Source of the DNA: Gymnopilus junonius
Taxonomy: Eukaryota > Basidiomycota > Agaricomycetes > Agaricales > Galerinaceae
Assembly (NCBI GenBank): GCA_015501075.1
Contig: JADNYJ010000086.1
Span: 62,001-126,000 of the forward strand
Direction of reading: 5' to 3'
DNA length: 64,000 nucleotides
The notes under the pieces were generated by a model. The model was not told where the DNA came from and ran no database searches. It worked only from the letters and a program-made list of their open reading frames with translations. Position 1 is the first letter of the stretch, and each line of letters starts with the position of its first letter. The translations under genes were made by a program, and so were the position numbers. Of the stretch, positions 11,507-23,532 are shown one piece after another.

Positions 11507-13419
11507 ATGAATAGTAACGGGGACAGTAGGATAGCGCTCGGGAGATTATCGTAGAATAGAATGTGTCGCTGCAAACGCGAGATTGCCGCCTGCCTGGCAC
11601 CTGCAGCGAGACTGCAAGACCCCGGTAAGCCGGCATGACACTTTCCTTTGGGGCTTTCGGTTAAGGAGATTTTGTAGCACGTGATTTACGTCATATCAAT
11701 GCACGTTTGACAATGATCGTGTCGCGTTCTCCTTTCTTGAGTCTTTTTGGGTCTTTCTAAATTCACGGACACTAAAACGTTCTATGCTCCCTGTGCTTCA
11801 GATCTCAAATTCAAAATCTGTCGTTTGCGTTTTCCAGCATCCGCTGCATCATCATAAGCTCTCAAAAAAACCTTTACAACCTGCGGTCCCAACACCCGAA
11901 CTTCACCTCCTTCTGACTTCAAGTTCTTCAACTTACTTCCAACATCCTTCACCCCTTTCAGAGAGGGTGCCAACTTGAATTATGTCCTGATAGCTTACTT
12001 GCAACCTCATGATGGAAAGCACTTATCTGCGTGACCTAATAATTTCCAGTACCTTTATAGAATTTGGTACAGACATTCTTGTCAACATCATAAAATTCAT
12101 ATGGCCTTGTGATATCATCTCCCTCCACAAGGTGAAGTCAAGGTCCAATCCAAAGATACTGCATACATCATTAACCCAGTGACATTCCAGCCATGCTCTT
12201 TAGAGTTTTTTTTTACATTGTTTCGGTGCAAGAGTCACCTCCTTGAGCATCTCATTTTACATTTTATTTCATACTCCCTTATTATGACATCTCACTTTTC
12301 ACCCCTGCAATCTTGATGTCCTTGTCCACAAAGCCCCCTTGGTACACCCTTTTCCGATCACCTTTCTCACAAAATTAGGGATAACCAAACCAGCCTTCGC
12401 TTGATCGATGAATGCCACAATGCCACAATGCCAATTTCCTGACACTTGTCGTCCAGAATGGCCACTTCCTCTCGTTTGCATGGCAGATTTTTTCATTCTG
12501 GATCTGGGGTTTTTCTGGATAACGCAATAGGCAGTTTGGATATCACCAGAGTACCTCGATCACAGTGTGTGTTGCAGGTACAGTATGTTTGATTTTGACC
12601 ATACATCATTATACCACAATGGTGATAATGTTTATCGATGGGGGTTGCAAAGGCCACATTTTTCAGTCATCCACGGGTATGGAACTCTTCCGTTTTCATA
12701 GGTGGATGCTAGTTGTCTTTCTGACAAGGCAGGGAAAACTGATCTGGGAGTTGTCAAGATGAACCTCGCCCATTCTGTGAGTGTCGAATAGGCCACTCAC
12801 CAATTCTGTCTGTTTCTGGGCCAGCACTGTGTTCTTACAGCAGAATGTGATGGATATGTTTTGGACTATTTAGTGCCACCAGAGTAAGGCGTACAGATGG
12901 AAAGTATTTAATGAAGAGATGAATTTGGAATTGTATTAAATGGTAATGCCATCATTCCGTAGATAATGGACTGGACTTCAGAAAGTTTGAGAGATACACT
13001 CATGTCACGTGGTTTACATTTTCAATCTGTTGTGGGATGGATCGTAAATTCATGATGAAAAATATCGTCGCTCATGGGAACAAAAAATTGAACAGTCGAT
13101 AATTGAAAGGAGGAGTCCTGATTGCACTCTATAAATTAATTATGCACGAGACATCGACGCGTCGCGTCAAAATCATGTGATGAGAAAATATGATGTCCTC
13201 CTTCCGAATCCCAACTTCCTTCCTGCCTTAATATTATGTTCAGTGAAATTCACTGTTGCCCACACGCACCATGAATGTCTGATAATATCCTGTTCTCCCA
13301 GATGGTTTGTCCTCAACCTCGGATGGGCCTCTATCTAGTATCAACCTTGAGCGCTTGAGCTTGAGAATTGATGGGTGTTGACTTGCAAGGAGACGATTCA
13401 GATCATTGCCAGCGCCCTT
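11507..13419. other. Spacer between the two inverted copies, no gene
   Basis: No open frame with coding character or splice structure was found in nearly 2 kb. The sequence is visibly more AT-rich than the flanking hydrolase gene. The first 150 bp should contain that gene's promoter, including a CACGTGATTTACGTCA-type site near 11679. A composite motif follows at about 13155. It may be the remains of a mobile element, but no terminal repeats were seen. Confidence 0.4.
13153..13186 (+). promoter_or_regulatory. Composite promoter-like motif
   Basis: GACGCGTCGCGTC is followed five bases later by TCATGTGATGAGAAAATATG. It is nearly the same pair of boxes, in the same order, as on the minus strand at 3264-3303. 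It is the counterpart within the inverted duplication or an independent promoter element. Confidence 0.45.
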
Positions 13420-15013
13420 GAAGGTTTTCCCTCTTCGGACTCCTGCTGGTAGCGGCGGAGTGGGTGCTGCTGGAGATGAACTTGAAGGTGCTCAGGAAAG
13501 AGGGCCGATGGAGGATGTCTTGAGAGGGTGTCGATAGGTGGTGGCCATTGATGCATTGGTGTGCATGGGTGGTTTCCGGGACGATGATTAGGATTATGGT
13601 GGGTTGTTTTCGCTTTCTTTCTCTATTTTCTTTCTATTTCTCTGCTCTGCTTCTTCTTCCTCTTTTCCTCTCTTTCTCAACCTCTTCTTCCGATACACAC
13701 GCCCTCAACTAACTCCCATCCCATCCCCCCTCCACTTGGCAGACTCTATCTTTGCGTCGACGCACTCCCAGGGCTCGGTGGTGTCCACCTATCTTTTGGA
13801 TAGGCTCATCGCGAACGGGCATATTGTTATTGGGCGCACCCACACTGACGTCCATGAGGACATGGGCGTGGTTGTGCAGCTACCGCTGGGGATGGGCGCA
13901 GAGGCCTTGCCGTCCGCTATTGGTCTTGGAAATACCAGCCTAGGAGAAGGAGATGAACATGTCCCCGAGTCCACACAAGCCATCTCCAGCTCTGACCCCA
14001 GCAACCTCAAGACGAATAGGAAAAGGAGGAGGAAAATCCAACGCGTGTGCTGGCCCGCGCAATACGGGGTCCAGCTAGGTCTGTTGAGGTATTTGCGGTA
14101 TTTTCAGAATACGGCTGCGAGGGAGTCGTGCCGATCTATTAAGGCTTGTTCACCGCCGTCTCTCACCCTCTCGTCCTCCGAGCGCTGTATATCGATAGCG
14201 ATGCGTATCAGTACGTTGTTCTCTCTCCCTCTTACCTGCAAAAATTCTCAACTCATCATAATGAATGTCATTTACTTTGAAGCTCCTCCCACTTTCTCTC
14301 CAACCTCCTCCTGTTGCTCCTGAGGATATTGAATTCGGGCATGTCAGATTCGGGGCTGATCACGCATTTGTCAGAGGCGACGGCGGGGTCGTTGAATGGA
14401 ATTGGACATTCGACGGCGTATGAGAAGGTAGCGACGTATTCGCGAGTTTTTTTCTCTCTTTCTCTCTTTGTTTTTTTTACCGTTTTTTGTAATGCCAGTG
14501 GGCTGATGAAATGCTGTTTTGGACGTACAGGTTGGCTGTGAAGTACCTTTTCTTGACGAATGAGGGTATGACGAAAAATGCCAAGTTGGCACTGGAGCCG
14601 TTCAATGCTGCTTCGGAGCAGAACGACTACGAGGGTATGTTTCTTTTTCCTCCCTATTTCCCCCTCACTCCGTCCTTCCGTCTCTCTCTCTCTTTAAAAT
14701 TTGCACCCTTTCTAATCCCCACATCTCGCCCTAGATCCCATGGTCCCTCCGAGACATCATTGCAGACGAACGCATCTCGCATTTCTTCGGCCGGGACATT
14801 TCGGAGCTCAGAGATGCGTTTATGGAGTGGCATCCCAAGACGTCGATTTTGAGGGATTTGAAGAAGAAGTTGCAGCCAATTACGAGGCTGGCGCCGTTTG
14901 TGAGTGGAGGTGGGAGTGGGAGTGGGTTTAGTGGTGGAGGGGGGGTGGGGGGTATACGGGGACGAGTAAGCTTTGAGTTGGGTTTGCTTTTTTCTTTTTC
15001 TTTCGTGAATTGA
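13420..15013 (+). pseudogene. Truncated, rearranged copy of the hydrolase-like gene
   Basis: This plus-strand copy begins within the region equivalent to ...MEDILRGCRR and ends with the same glycine-rich tail as the gene at 3655, stopping at 15011-15013. The long N-terminus is absent. TAG stops occur at 13535 and 13589, and a 7-nt insertion precedes the HGWFPG-equivalent. The counterpart of exon 4 is missing. The nucleophile segment STHSQGS at about 13758-13778 is kept. Near 14126 the exon 5 sequence runs straight into exon 7, deleting exon 6 and two introns. Later exons retain recognisable splice sites and near-identical coding sequence (LNSGMSDSGLITHLSEATAG is identical), which points to a recent duplication. 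Expression as a working enzyme is unlikely. Confidence 0.8.
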
Positions 15014-15273
15014 GGATGGGGTGTTGGTGTTGAGAAGACGGAGAGGAAGGGCATCGCTTCAATCTTTCTTTTTTTCTTTTTTTAGTCTTTGGTTTTCGAG
15101 GTCAGTGGTAAACGAGTTGGCCAGCTGGGCAGAAATTCATAGGTGTTTTATCTAGGTTTACTTCCTCTTGAGTCCTTGAATTGCACTAAATTTGTATTGT
15201 CAAAATCAGGGCTTTCAGGTTAATCCTAAGCTGACAAATCAACCTTATTCTTGAGAGGTACGCGAAGTGTCTG

Positions 15274-15293
15274 AATCATGTGATGAGAAAGTT
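15274..15293 (+). promoter_or_regulatory. TCATGTGATGAGAAA element upstream of Rho paralog 3
   Basis: GAATCATGTGATGAGAAAGTTG lies about 230 bp upstream of the proposed start codon of the Rho gene at 15507. It repeats the second half of the composite motif seen at 3264 and 13153. Confidence 0.4.
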
Positions 15294-15506
15294 GAACAAG
15301 TTGAACGTTGAAACTTTCCTTTTCAAAGTTCGTATGTTTTCCAAATTTCCTCTTTCTAGCAACTTTGCAACTTTGTTCTTATCTATGGGTCACATGTTCA
15401 TGTCAATTGACCTGTTTTAGCTTTAATTGCTCCGGGTGAGTCATAATTACTCATTTCTCACATTTCGCGAGAATGGTAGCAGCTTGCTCTTACTTCGTCC
15501 TCTAAC

Positions 15507-16540
15507 ATGCACGTACTGCGCAGCAGTAAAATTGTTAAACGTTAGTGGTGCTTTTTTTCTGCCTGAGTCTACTGAACAACATTTTGGAGCGTTTTCAGTC
15601 GTAGTTGTAGGCGATACTGGTGTGGGCAAGGTAAATATTGTCGCCCTTTTTGTCACCACGGCTGTTGTAGGTGAGTTCTGACGTCTTCATTTTTCTTCAT
15701 TTCAGACGTGCCTTTTCACTTCGTATACGACCACGGCGGTTTTTCCGGTGAGCGTCATTTGAATGAAAGTTTTCTTGACCACTTATGTGAATAACTCTTA
15801 GCTGCACTACGTGCCTTCAAGTAAGAAGCTTGACCGACTTTTTCCTCCGACGTCATAAAGTGATTGCAGAGCTATACTCTAGTATTCGACGGCTATGCCG
15901 CGCACCACACAGTGGATGGAGAGACTGTCCTTCTAGGCTTATTTGATACAACCGGACAGTCAGACTATGATCGTCTTCGTCCCTTAAGTTACCCTCAAAC
16001 AGACATCTTTCTACTATGTTTCTCCCTCGTCGATCCCGATAGTTATGAAAATGTTAGGACAAAGGTGTGTCACATATGTCTATACTGTATTCTCATTCTC
16101 AAGCACAATTTACTTAATAGTGGCATCCGGAACTAATACACTATGGACCGACATCTGCTAGAATTGTGCTCGTAGGAATGAAGCTTGATCTATGGGCTGA
16201 TCCTCAGGTGGTCGATATGTTGGCTAATCGGTGAGCGCTATATTAGATACTCTTCATAAAATGTTGAATATCCGAGGCTGTTTTCTTAGTCATTCTTTGC
16301 CCATAACTTACTCTCAAGGTGCCGCGATGGCCAGAGGCATCGGTGCCGATAAGTATTGTGAATGTTCTTCATTCACCCGCCAGGGTGTGATCAATATTTT
16401 TGAAGAAGCCATGCGCGCTGCCAGTGAGCCTTTTTAGTTTCGGTCGTGGGCTTAGTTTACAGCGCTCACGGTATTGTCCATAATCAGTCTGCCCAAGTTC
16501 TCCATCAAAAGTACCGAAATCATCGTGTATTATTGTCTGA
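15507..16540 (+). CDS. Rho-family small GTPase paralog 3 (predicted low GTP hydrolysis)
   Basis: Exons are 15507-15540, 15599-15630, 15706-15747, 15802-15820, 15883-16064, 16121-16230, 16290-16423 and 16488-16540 (606 nt, 201 aa), all with GT..AG introns and no frame breaks. The start [12 protein letters not shown] leads directly into beta-1 and the P-loop GDTGVGKTC. The 19-nt exon 15802-15820 encodes LHYVPS of switch I. G3 is DTTGQSDY, G4 is MKLD, G5 lies in ECSSFT and the CAAX box is CIIV. The Ras-G12 position is Thr and Ala59 is Thr, while the catalytic Gln is kept. In Ras such changes slow hydrolysis, so I infer a mostly GTP-bound protein. The switch I Thr is Ser. It is the best preserved relative of the two minus-strand copies at the left end. 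Confidence 0.82.
15802..15820 (+). other. 19-nt micro-exon encoding switch I
   Basis: It is flanked by AG (15800-15801) and GTAAGA. It supplies LHYVPS plus the first base of the next codon, and its inclusion is needed to align FP..YVPSIFDGY with the Rho family. Equal 19-nt exons occur at 2305-2323 and 35307-35325. Confidence 0.75.
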
Positions 16541-17305
16541 TAATGGGAAGATTTATCACCCTCTTATTTTGTCAGAATTATGGAATGTACATACATGCAA
16601 GTTAAGAGGATGGTAACGACAGGGTAAATGGGTTTTACAGTCCAGATCTAGAATGCGAAGGTGAAATTGAGAACGTTTGTATTTATAAATTAAACACACA
16701 TCGTTTCGGTGCAAAAATTGCTATCTTCGTCAGTTTCCCTTTCTTACTCCTTACATTTGTGTGATGTTTCATAGGTTTTGCACAGGCTTACTGTCTTCGT
16801 CCACAAAGTTCATTTATTAGATCCCCGTGAAATTAGCTTGTGCGCTAAATTGGAGATAGCCACCACGACCTCAGTCAAGCGTTGTCTTGTATCTCTGATC
16901 CCGGGATCGTGCAGACTCGTTATTTCCTCTCAATATGATAGAAAATATTCCTTCTGGATCTGAGATTTATTGAAGAATACAGCGAATGCGATGCGTCCAA
17001 ATCATGTGACAAGAAAATCATCAGGAACAGATAGCCTTCCAATGGCCTTCTTGGGCAATTCTTGGGAGCGCTGGGCTTGGGGTAAAATATCTTGCAAGTC
17101 CATGTGCCATGAGCGTTATTGTGTTGCTCCTAATCCTTGTGCCCCTGCTGTTAAAAATCGTTGATTGACGTTATGTATCTAGTACTCCCGAAGTTGGATA
17201 AGTTATGTAATCCCGTTTCTTCCTTTCCGACTTGTCAACCAACCTTGCAACCTTGTCCCTCTCCCACTCTTCCATTCATTCCGAGATTCATACAGCTTTG
17301 GGAAG
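16541..17305. other. Intergenic with promoter of the coiled-coil gene
   Basis: No gene was seen. An AAATCATGTGACAAGAAAATCATC element preceded by GCGATGCGTCC lies at about 16985-17015, roughly 300 bp upstream of the next start codon, and resembles the composite motif of the Rho loci. Confidence 0.4.
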
Positions 17306-19151
17306 ATGGACGGCAACCCAGAGCTAGCGTCCGAAATGCTGGCCTTGATGAGTAAAGAATTGAAAGCTGCCCGGTTACGCATCAAAGAGCTAGAAGATGG
17401 TGTAAGTCAGAAAGCACTCATTTTTTAGAATCCTCTGAACATGACTGGGAACTTATAGGCTAATATTACGGAATATATACAACGTGCAGAAGTTGCAGAG
17501 CAATCTCTCGAGACATTGAAGGTCGACCTCGTGAGCGTTAATTTGGAGAATGAGTCGTTACGTGCAGGGCTCGAAGAATTGCGAGATGCAAAAAGCGGCA
17601 TAAAAAGGGTCAGTATTTATTACAGGTCTTTTGCTCTGGAAACCTTGACATTGTTGAACGTAGGAACATCCTGACCGAAATCAACATGCAGAAAGTGTCC
17701 AAGATACACGGCAACACTCGTTGCCTGGCATTGAACACTTGAACACAGTATGTTCATATGGTGTAAGACACTTATTCCTTTGGCTCATTATGGGTTCTTT
17801 CAGGATAGCCAGAGCTCCGAGGAAAAGGACGGCCATATCAAGGATCTGGAAAGCGCATTGGAAAAATATTACGGAAAATACAAAGCAGAGAAACATGAAA
17901 GGAAGGATCTAACGGCAGTAAGTGGGTTTCTCCCATAGATCTTATAAAACTTGATCTGATCTAGAGTAAATGGTGAATAGACTTGCAAAACTCTGGAAGA
18001 CCAAGTCGCTCATCTTGAGAAAGAAAACGAAGGTAACGCAGGGCTGGAGAAGGTATGTTGTTGCAAGACTGCTACCTATTCTTTTACCTCTCAAGTATGT
18101 AGGCTTGCCAAAGCCTCAAGAGTAAAGTATCAAAACTTGAAGCAGAGCTTGAAAGAAAATCAACTGAGGATATGAACCACGTGTCTTCGAAGTCAGTTCA
18201 TAGGTTGGGTGTGCACAACCAGGCGACTATTCCTACTTCACCACCGGCATGTAATGTTCTTTTGTTATTCTTCAGAATTTGACACAACATCACATAGGCA
18301 TCATTCAAGAGAGACTTGGATGATTACATGCTAGAACTTCCAGGAGTAGACCATCGCCCGCGGACCAATGCTCTTTCACCTATTCACCACACTGATGTGA
18401 ACCTTAAAAAGTATTTAGCAGCTGTAAGTTTTTGATCAATATTCCTGCATCCTTTCTGAAACAACTCGTTGTTAGGATAAGCGAACATCAAAGTGAGAAG
18501 CCTAGTCCACGTCACAGTTTTCCTGACCTTCTCCAATTTGATAGATGTTCCACCAACTTTTTATATCTGCCTGGACTGTTACGCTGGTGTCCTAAAAAGG
18601 TCCACGCCATCGCAATGGGCCCAATTCATGTATTTGACTCGGATAAGGGTCACTGGGTCAAGAAATCCATTTTCGAGACGCTTTATGGCAAAACATTCTC
18701 CCTGTTCTACAAGAATGGCTTTGAGACCTATTACGTGGGGACGTATCAGGCCGTAAAGCTGCTTGATATGTTTCCAGATGGATTTCATGACTCTAAGATT
18801 TTCAACGATGGTCTTGTGAGCACTGTTTATATTTACTCATAATGGATAAGATGTATTTACCATATCAATTAGTCTATGTCCGCTTTAGCAGATGCCACTT
18901 TTTCAAGTGAGCGCAAAATTAAGAACGGAGCGGGCCAACCACCTTCCAGTTCTAATATCCGACAGCTTTATCTTGACGGCATTCTCAAAATCGAACCGCT
19001 CGGTCTACAATGCGTTGGGTTTGATCAAAATTTGTATATGGCACTTAAAGTGCGGTATGAGACTTGCCGCCCTGCTGGGCTATCAGGTATGATGCACTAC
19101 CCCGAGAACACACAGCAAGGCCGTCCGAAGAAGAAGCAAAAGACCGAGTGA
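17306..19151 (+). CDS. Coiled-coil protein with DUF6697-like C-terminal domain, copy A
   Basis: The gene is intron-rich (about ten exons). It starts MDGNPELASEMLALM at 17306 and stops at 19149-19151. The N-terminal half is heptad-rich and strongly charged (for example LRIKELED, LESALEKYYGKYK, LEKENEG), predicting a long coiled coil. The C-terminal half holds a conserved globular domain: YLPGLLRWCPKKVHAIAMGP, KSIFETLYGKTFSLFY, YYVGTYQAVKLLD and YLDGILKIEPLGLQCVGFD. I associate this domain with the Agaricomycete family DUF6697, from memory. The protein ends in a basic GRPKKKQKTE tail that looks like a nuclear localisation signal. A tandem paralog with the same organisation follows at 21226. The function is unknown; the layout suggests a nuclear oligomeric protein. 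Confidence 0.75.
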
Positions 19152-21225
19152 AGTAGAGTTCGTTTACCTGGAATTTTAATAAGTACGATGTTACCAAGAT
19201 TTAATTCTCTCGTTCATTCTTTGAAGTGCCAAAATAATAAGGATAGTAAAGGGTACAAGTCCTCATGTCCGAATTCAGGCAAAATTCAGGAGGCCCTGTC
19301 CATTTTCATCAAATTTCAACAGGAATGCCGTCCTTAATCACACGATGATAAATTCGCTCCGAACAGTCCGATCGCGACTCGTCACTCGTAGGCCGGTTAT
19401 CGCCTGTATATGAAAGCGAGCGAGGCTTGTGTCTATCGACAGGCCTCCTTCATGAATCATAGACAGATCGGCTTCCGGTCTACATCACTCGGTCACTCGG
19501 AAGTCGGAGTCTAATATCTATCCTCACACCTCCCAGCGCCCAGCGGACAGGCTTGTTTTCTCATAACCACTCTGAGCTTTCGTGAGCTCCAGGCTCAAAA
19601 GAGGCACGTTTTGGGCAGCATATCTCACATGGAGTTACCTCAACAGGTTCTCCTTCGGATCGAATGCTGTAGTCTGACTAAGACAGGCTATTGGCCTTGG
19701 GACCGCAAGCCTTGCGGGGAATTGGCAACATCCTTACCCGTACGGAGATACCCTATCTCTTCTTCATCCCAAACGGAGCACTGAACAAGATAGCCGGAGC
19801 TCTGGCAGTTTTCTGGAGTTCAAGCCAATGACGGCCCTCTCCTTATCCTAGCTTTAGACTCCAAATTAGGCAAGACAACAAATGTGGTCAAATCTCACCG
19901 TTCTGAGAAACGGTCTTTCGTCCCAGGCACCGTTCGCCTCTGTCCAGCATTTTTATTTCTGCGACTCCGAGTAGCAGTTTAGCATTGGGCGAGGTCTTGC
20001 GACCCACTTCACCGGCCAATAATTTTTTCCTATCGATGGAATTTAGAGCGCGTTAAGCAAGATTCGTGTTTCGCTTACCTAGGCTGCCCACTGTAAACTG
20101 AAGATTTTTTTTGTGGTCGTTTCTAAGCCAGTTAGTTGATGACATGCTGAATTTGTTTCTCAGGTTTGCGTTTTTTATGACTTTAGGAATCAGCCCACGA
20201 AAGCGACGATTGGATTTTTTTGCCTCGAGAAAGCTCTAAATGAACGCACGCCCCAACATCGTCAACGTAAACCGAACTCTCGTCCACAGGCTAGCCTACT
20301 GGCTTCACTTTCCCGCCTTGTTCCAATTGCAGGGGGCGGGAAGCAGAAGGCCATATGCGAATATGTCTTAAGGCGGGCGCTGGGGCTGTCGAACCAGCTT
20401 ATGCCGTCATAACCAAGAGAACGTTTGACCCAGTGGATGCACTCAAGTGCGTATTGAAAATTCCCATACTCGATGGTCAATTCTGCGAGTTTCTCTTACT
20501 GTTGTTGCTTACTCTGTCTCTTTCTGGTCGTTGCCTGATCCTTCGAACTTGGGTTTTTCCTGTACCCACATTTGTTCAAGGCCTAATTCCTTCCGAACAT
20601 GGAAATGCAGGTAACACGAAACGCCTCTCGGGCGCCAATATTCTCTTATATGCCCTGATAATGACATTTCAGTTGACACAGCAACGTCTTGTTATCGACA
20701 TGAATTTGAGCTTGGAAAAATTCGGACTCATTCTGTACGCATCGAGTTGAAAACGACCCTGCTCCTGTAGCTGAGCTCTTCGAATTTGGACGCCTTCCAG
20801 CTTGGAATAATAGAGTAGAAAAAGGGTGAACGGTCCCCCTCGTACGGGCCTGTTGGGCTCTCACGTATGCGGCCATCGTCCCGGATCTTGATGTGACGAA
20901 TCATCCCACTATGTTGTGACTTGATTCAAAAATGGGTCGCAAACCATTCGTCTGGCCGTTCAAGATATCCACTAATTTTGTGCGCCCTACCATTAGTATA
21001 TTTATTCGTATGATTCCCTTTACTCCGGCCCAAAATTCTTGCGAGTCCAGATATCTGGACTCTCCGAAAAGAACCGAATTGTATCCAGAGCCGAGAAGTT
21101 TACATTACTGCGCTTCCAAAGGCAACTCGGTTATGTAATTTCGCTTTTTCAGCTTGTCTCCAAGTTCAACCAAAATTTGGCCCTCTTCTATTCCTCTCAG
21201 CTTCCCATTCCCGGACTATTCGATA
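19152..21225. other. Intergenic, 2.1 kb, no gene
   Basis: No supported coding region. The last 120 bp (TTATGTAATTTCGCTTTTTCAGC onwards) resemble the region upstream of copy A near 17205, so the promoter was duplicated with the gene. Confidence 0.4.
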
Positions 21226-23100
21226 ATGGAGACAGTAGCGAGCGACCCAGAGCTGGCATCAGAAATGTTGGCGCTGATGAACAAGGAATTGAAATCCGCC
21301 CGGTTACGCATCAAAGAGTTGGAATCGAGAGCGTGTTCAGAAGAAGTGAGTTAAGCAGATCTTTAATTTATGAACATTCTCTGAATAATTTGAAGGTAGA
21401 CATCATTACCTACATACATCGCACAGAGGCTGCCGAGAAATCTCTGGAGATAGCGAAAGCGGACCTCATGGAAATGAGTTCGGAGAACCAGCTACTGCGT
21501 GCGGCGCTGGAGGATCTTAGAGATTCGAAGAAAGTCGTGAAGATGGCCAGTTTGAATTCTCTCTGAAAGTCTCTCCCCGTTGATTTTGAACGTTGCATAG
21601 GAGACCATGGGCGATGACCTTCAGGCACAATGGTCAAAAGAGACCAGGGATCAGTCCGTTTCAGCAACTGATCAGTCCAGTTCAGTAAGGATTTTAGAGA
21701 AAGATTTGGCTTACGCTGGTTCTTAGCAGACGGTTTCAATGACAGGATACGGACGGCCATACCAAAGAGCTTGAAAGCGCATTGGAAAAGTATTATGGGA
21801 AATATAAGACCGAGAAACTCGAGCGGAAAGAACTGAAAAATGTCCGTATTATCATTTTCTGCGGCCTTATATTGACTTGCAACGAATAATGAACAGACTT
21901 GTAAAATGCTTGAAGAGCAACTATCACATCTTAAAGAAGAAAGTGTAGGTAACACAGTATTTCAATCTGTTTGGTTTCTGTCAACAGGTCCATCTCAACC
22001 CTGGATTTTCGTGTAGAATCGTCGTTGCCTTGAAGAAGAGGCATTTGTGATAAAACACAAAGAGCTCGAACACCAGGAGTTTAAAAACGAGGTTAGTATA
22101 AATTGTTTTTTGTCTTCTTGCTTAAGCTAAGGTATTTTTCGGGCAGGCTTCACTCAGAATTTCATCGGTTGTTGACAGTCAAGCAGTCGCTCCCTCCTTA
22201 AAAAAGGTCAGTAACCAGTATAATGATAGGATGCAGATCCATTGGATTTAAGGAATTATTTTTGTAGGTGCTTTCTAGGAAGGAAGTGGTTGAATACATG
22301 CTTAAATTCCCGAAGGTCGATCATCGGCCTCGATATAATACATTACGGCCAGTGTATCACTCTGGAATGGACCTCAAGAAATATCTAGCAGCTGTGTGTA
22401 TTCCTTCTTCCTCGTTCTTAACGTATTTTCTCAATCGCAAAGGCGACAGGACAAGCGAACCTCAGCGTAAGAAGTGACTACATACTCTATATTGTTACTA
22501 ACAATCACCATTTTACAGCTGTTCAGCGAACTTTTTATTTTTACCCGGTCTTTTTGCGTGGTGTCCAAAAGTACATCACGCTTTCGCCATAGGACCGGTT
22601 CATATATTTGAATCGAAGAAGGGTCGCTGGATCGAGAAATCTATTTTTGAGAGCCTTTATGATAAAACGTTCTCTCTGTTCTATAAGTATGAAACTGGCA
22701 CTTACTATGCAGGGACGTACAAGGCTATAAAACTGCTAGACTTTGCCCGGGCGGATTTCAAGACAGGGAAGTTTTTGTTAAGGGCGTGGTACGCTTGTTG
22801 ACTCTCACTCCTTGATAGTGGATGGTGCTGATACTTTACTAGACTCTACCTGCATTAGTAGATGCCACTCTTCCTGGCGAAAAAAACAATGGTCGCCAAC
22901 CTTCTCTCGTCCATGACACTGTTCGCCAGCTTTATCTCGATGGAGTTTTGAAAGTCGAGCCACTCGGTTTGCAGTGTGTCGCCTTTGATCACGGCTTGTA
23001 TGCTGGACTCAAGGATCGTTATGAGAAGTTGGCAGAAGTGGCATACTACCCTGAAGATGCAGAGCAAGATCGACCGCAGAAGAAGCAAAGGACGGAATGA
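21226..23100 (+). CDS. Coiled-coil protein with DUF6697-like C-terminal domain, copy B
   Basis: This is a tandem paralog of the gene at 17306. The start METVASDPELASEMLALM and the next block LKSARLRIKELE match copy A almost exactly. The C-terminal domain is conserved as FLFLPGLFAWCPKVHHAFAI, KSIFESLYDKTFSLFY, YYAGTYKAIKLLD and LYLDGVLKVEPLGLQCVAFD, and the tail RPQKKQRTE is again basic. Introns fall at equivalent places. The spacers between the N-terminal coiled coil and the domain differ in sequence and length. The ORF appears intact across the introns that I could place. Function is unknown; the conserved domain and tail against a diverged coiled-coil region hint at changing partners. Confidence 0.74.
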
Positions 23101-23532
23101 AGTGGTGAAAATTTTCTGGGCGTAGTACTCTCATGTATTCGTTGCGCTTCGCGACCACGCTACGTTTCTCTGAGTGAGAGTGAAATGTTGTGTATCCAAT
23201 CTCTTGGACCTGGCCCCTATTCCTCACTTCTTTTATGTACTTCACATACGACCGCGAGCTTTCAGGAGGCTACATCACAGTAGATCACCAGTCTATTCGG
23301 GTTTCACCAATGTTGATCGTTCAGGTTGTTCTATTTAAAGAAGCCGGCGGTGGCCGTCGGTCCATCAATCGTGACGAGGTTGCTTTTCCCACATTACAAG
23401 AACAACGACCATTTTCATGCTCAAAAATTATTTGTCTCCTGTCCTTCCTTTCTATCCCTTGAGCTCGTCATAGTGACATTCACACTCTTTTAGAAAGCCA
23501 CATTCGTTATAGTTTGAAATAATCCACCTACT
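23101..23532. other. Intergenic, nothing recognised
   Basis: The stretch should hold the 3' UTR of coiled-coil copy B and the promoter of the secreted-protein gene at 23533. No other signal was identified. Confidence 0.4.

Noticed and set aside
13604..14323. 239-codon plus-strand frame taken as a separate gene
   Set aside because: It is the middle of the hydrolase pseudogene and contains intron sequence and an exon fusion.
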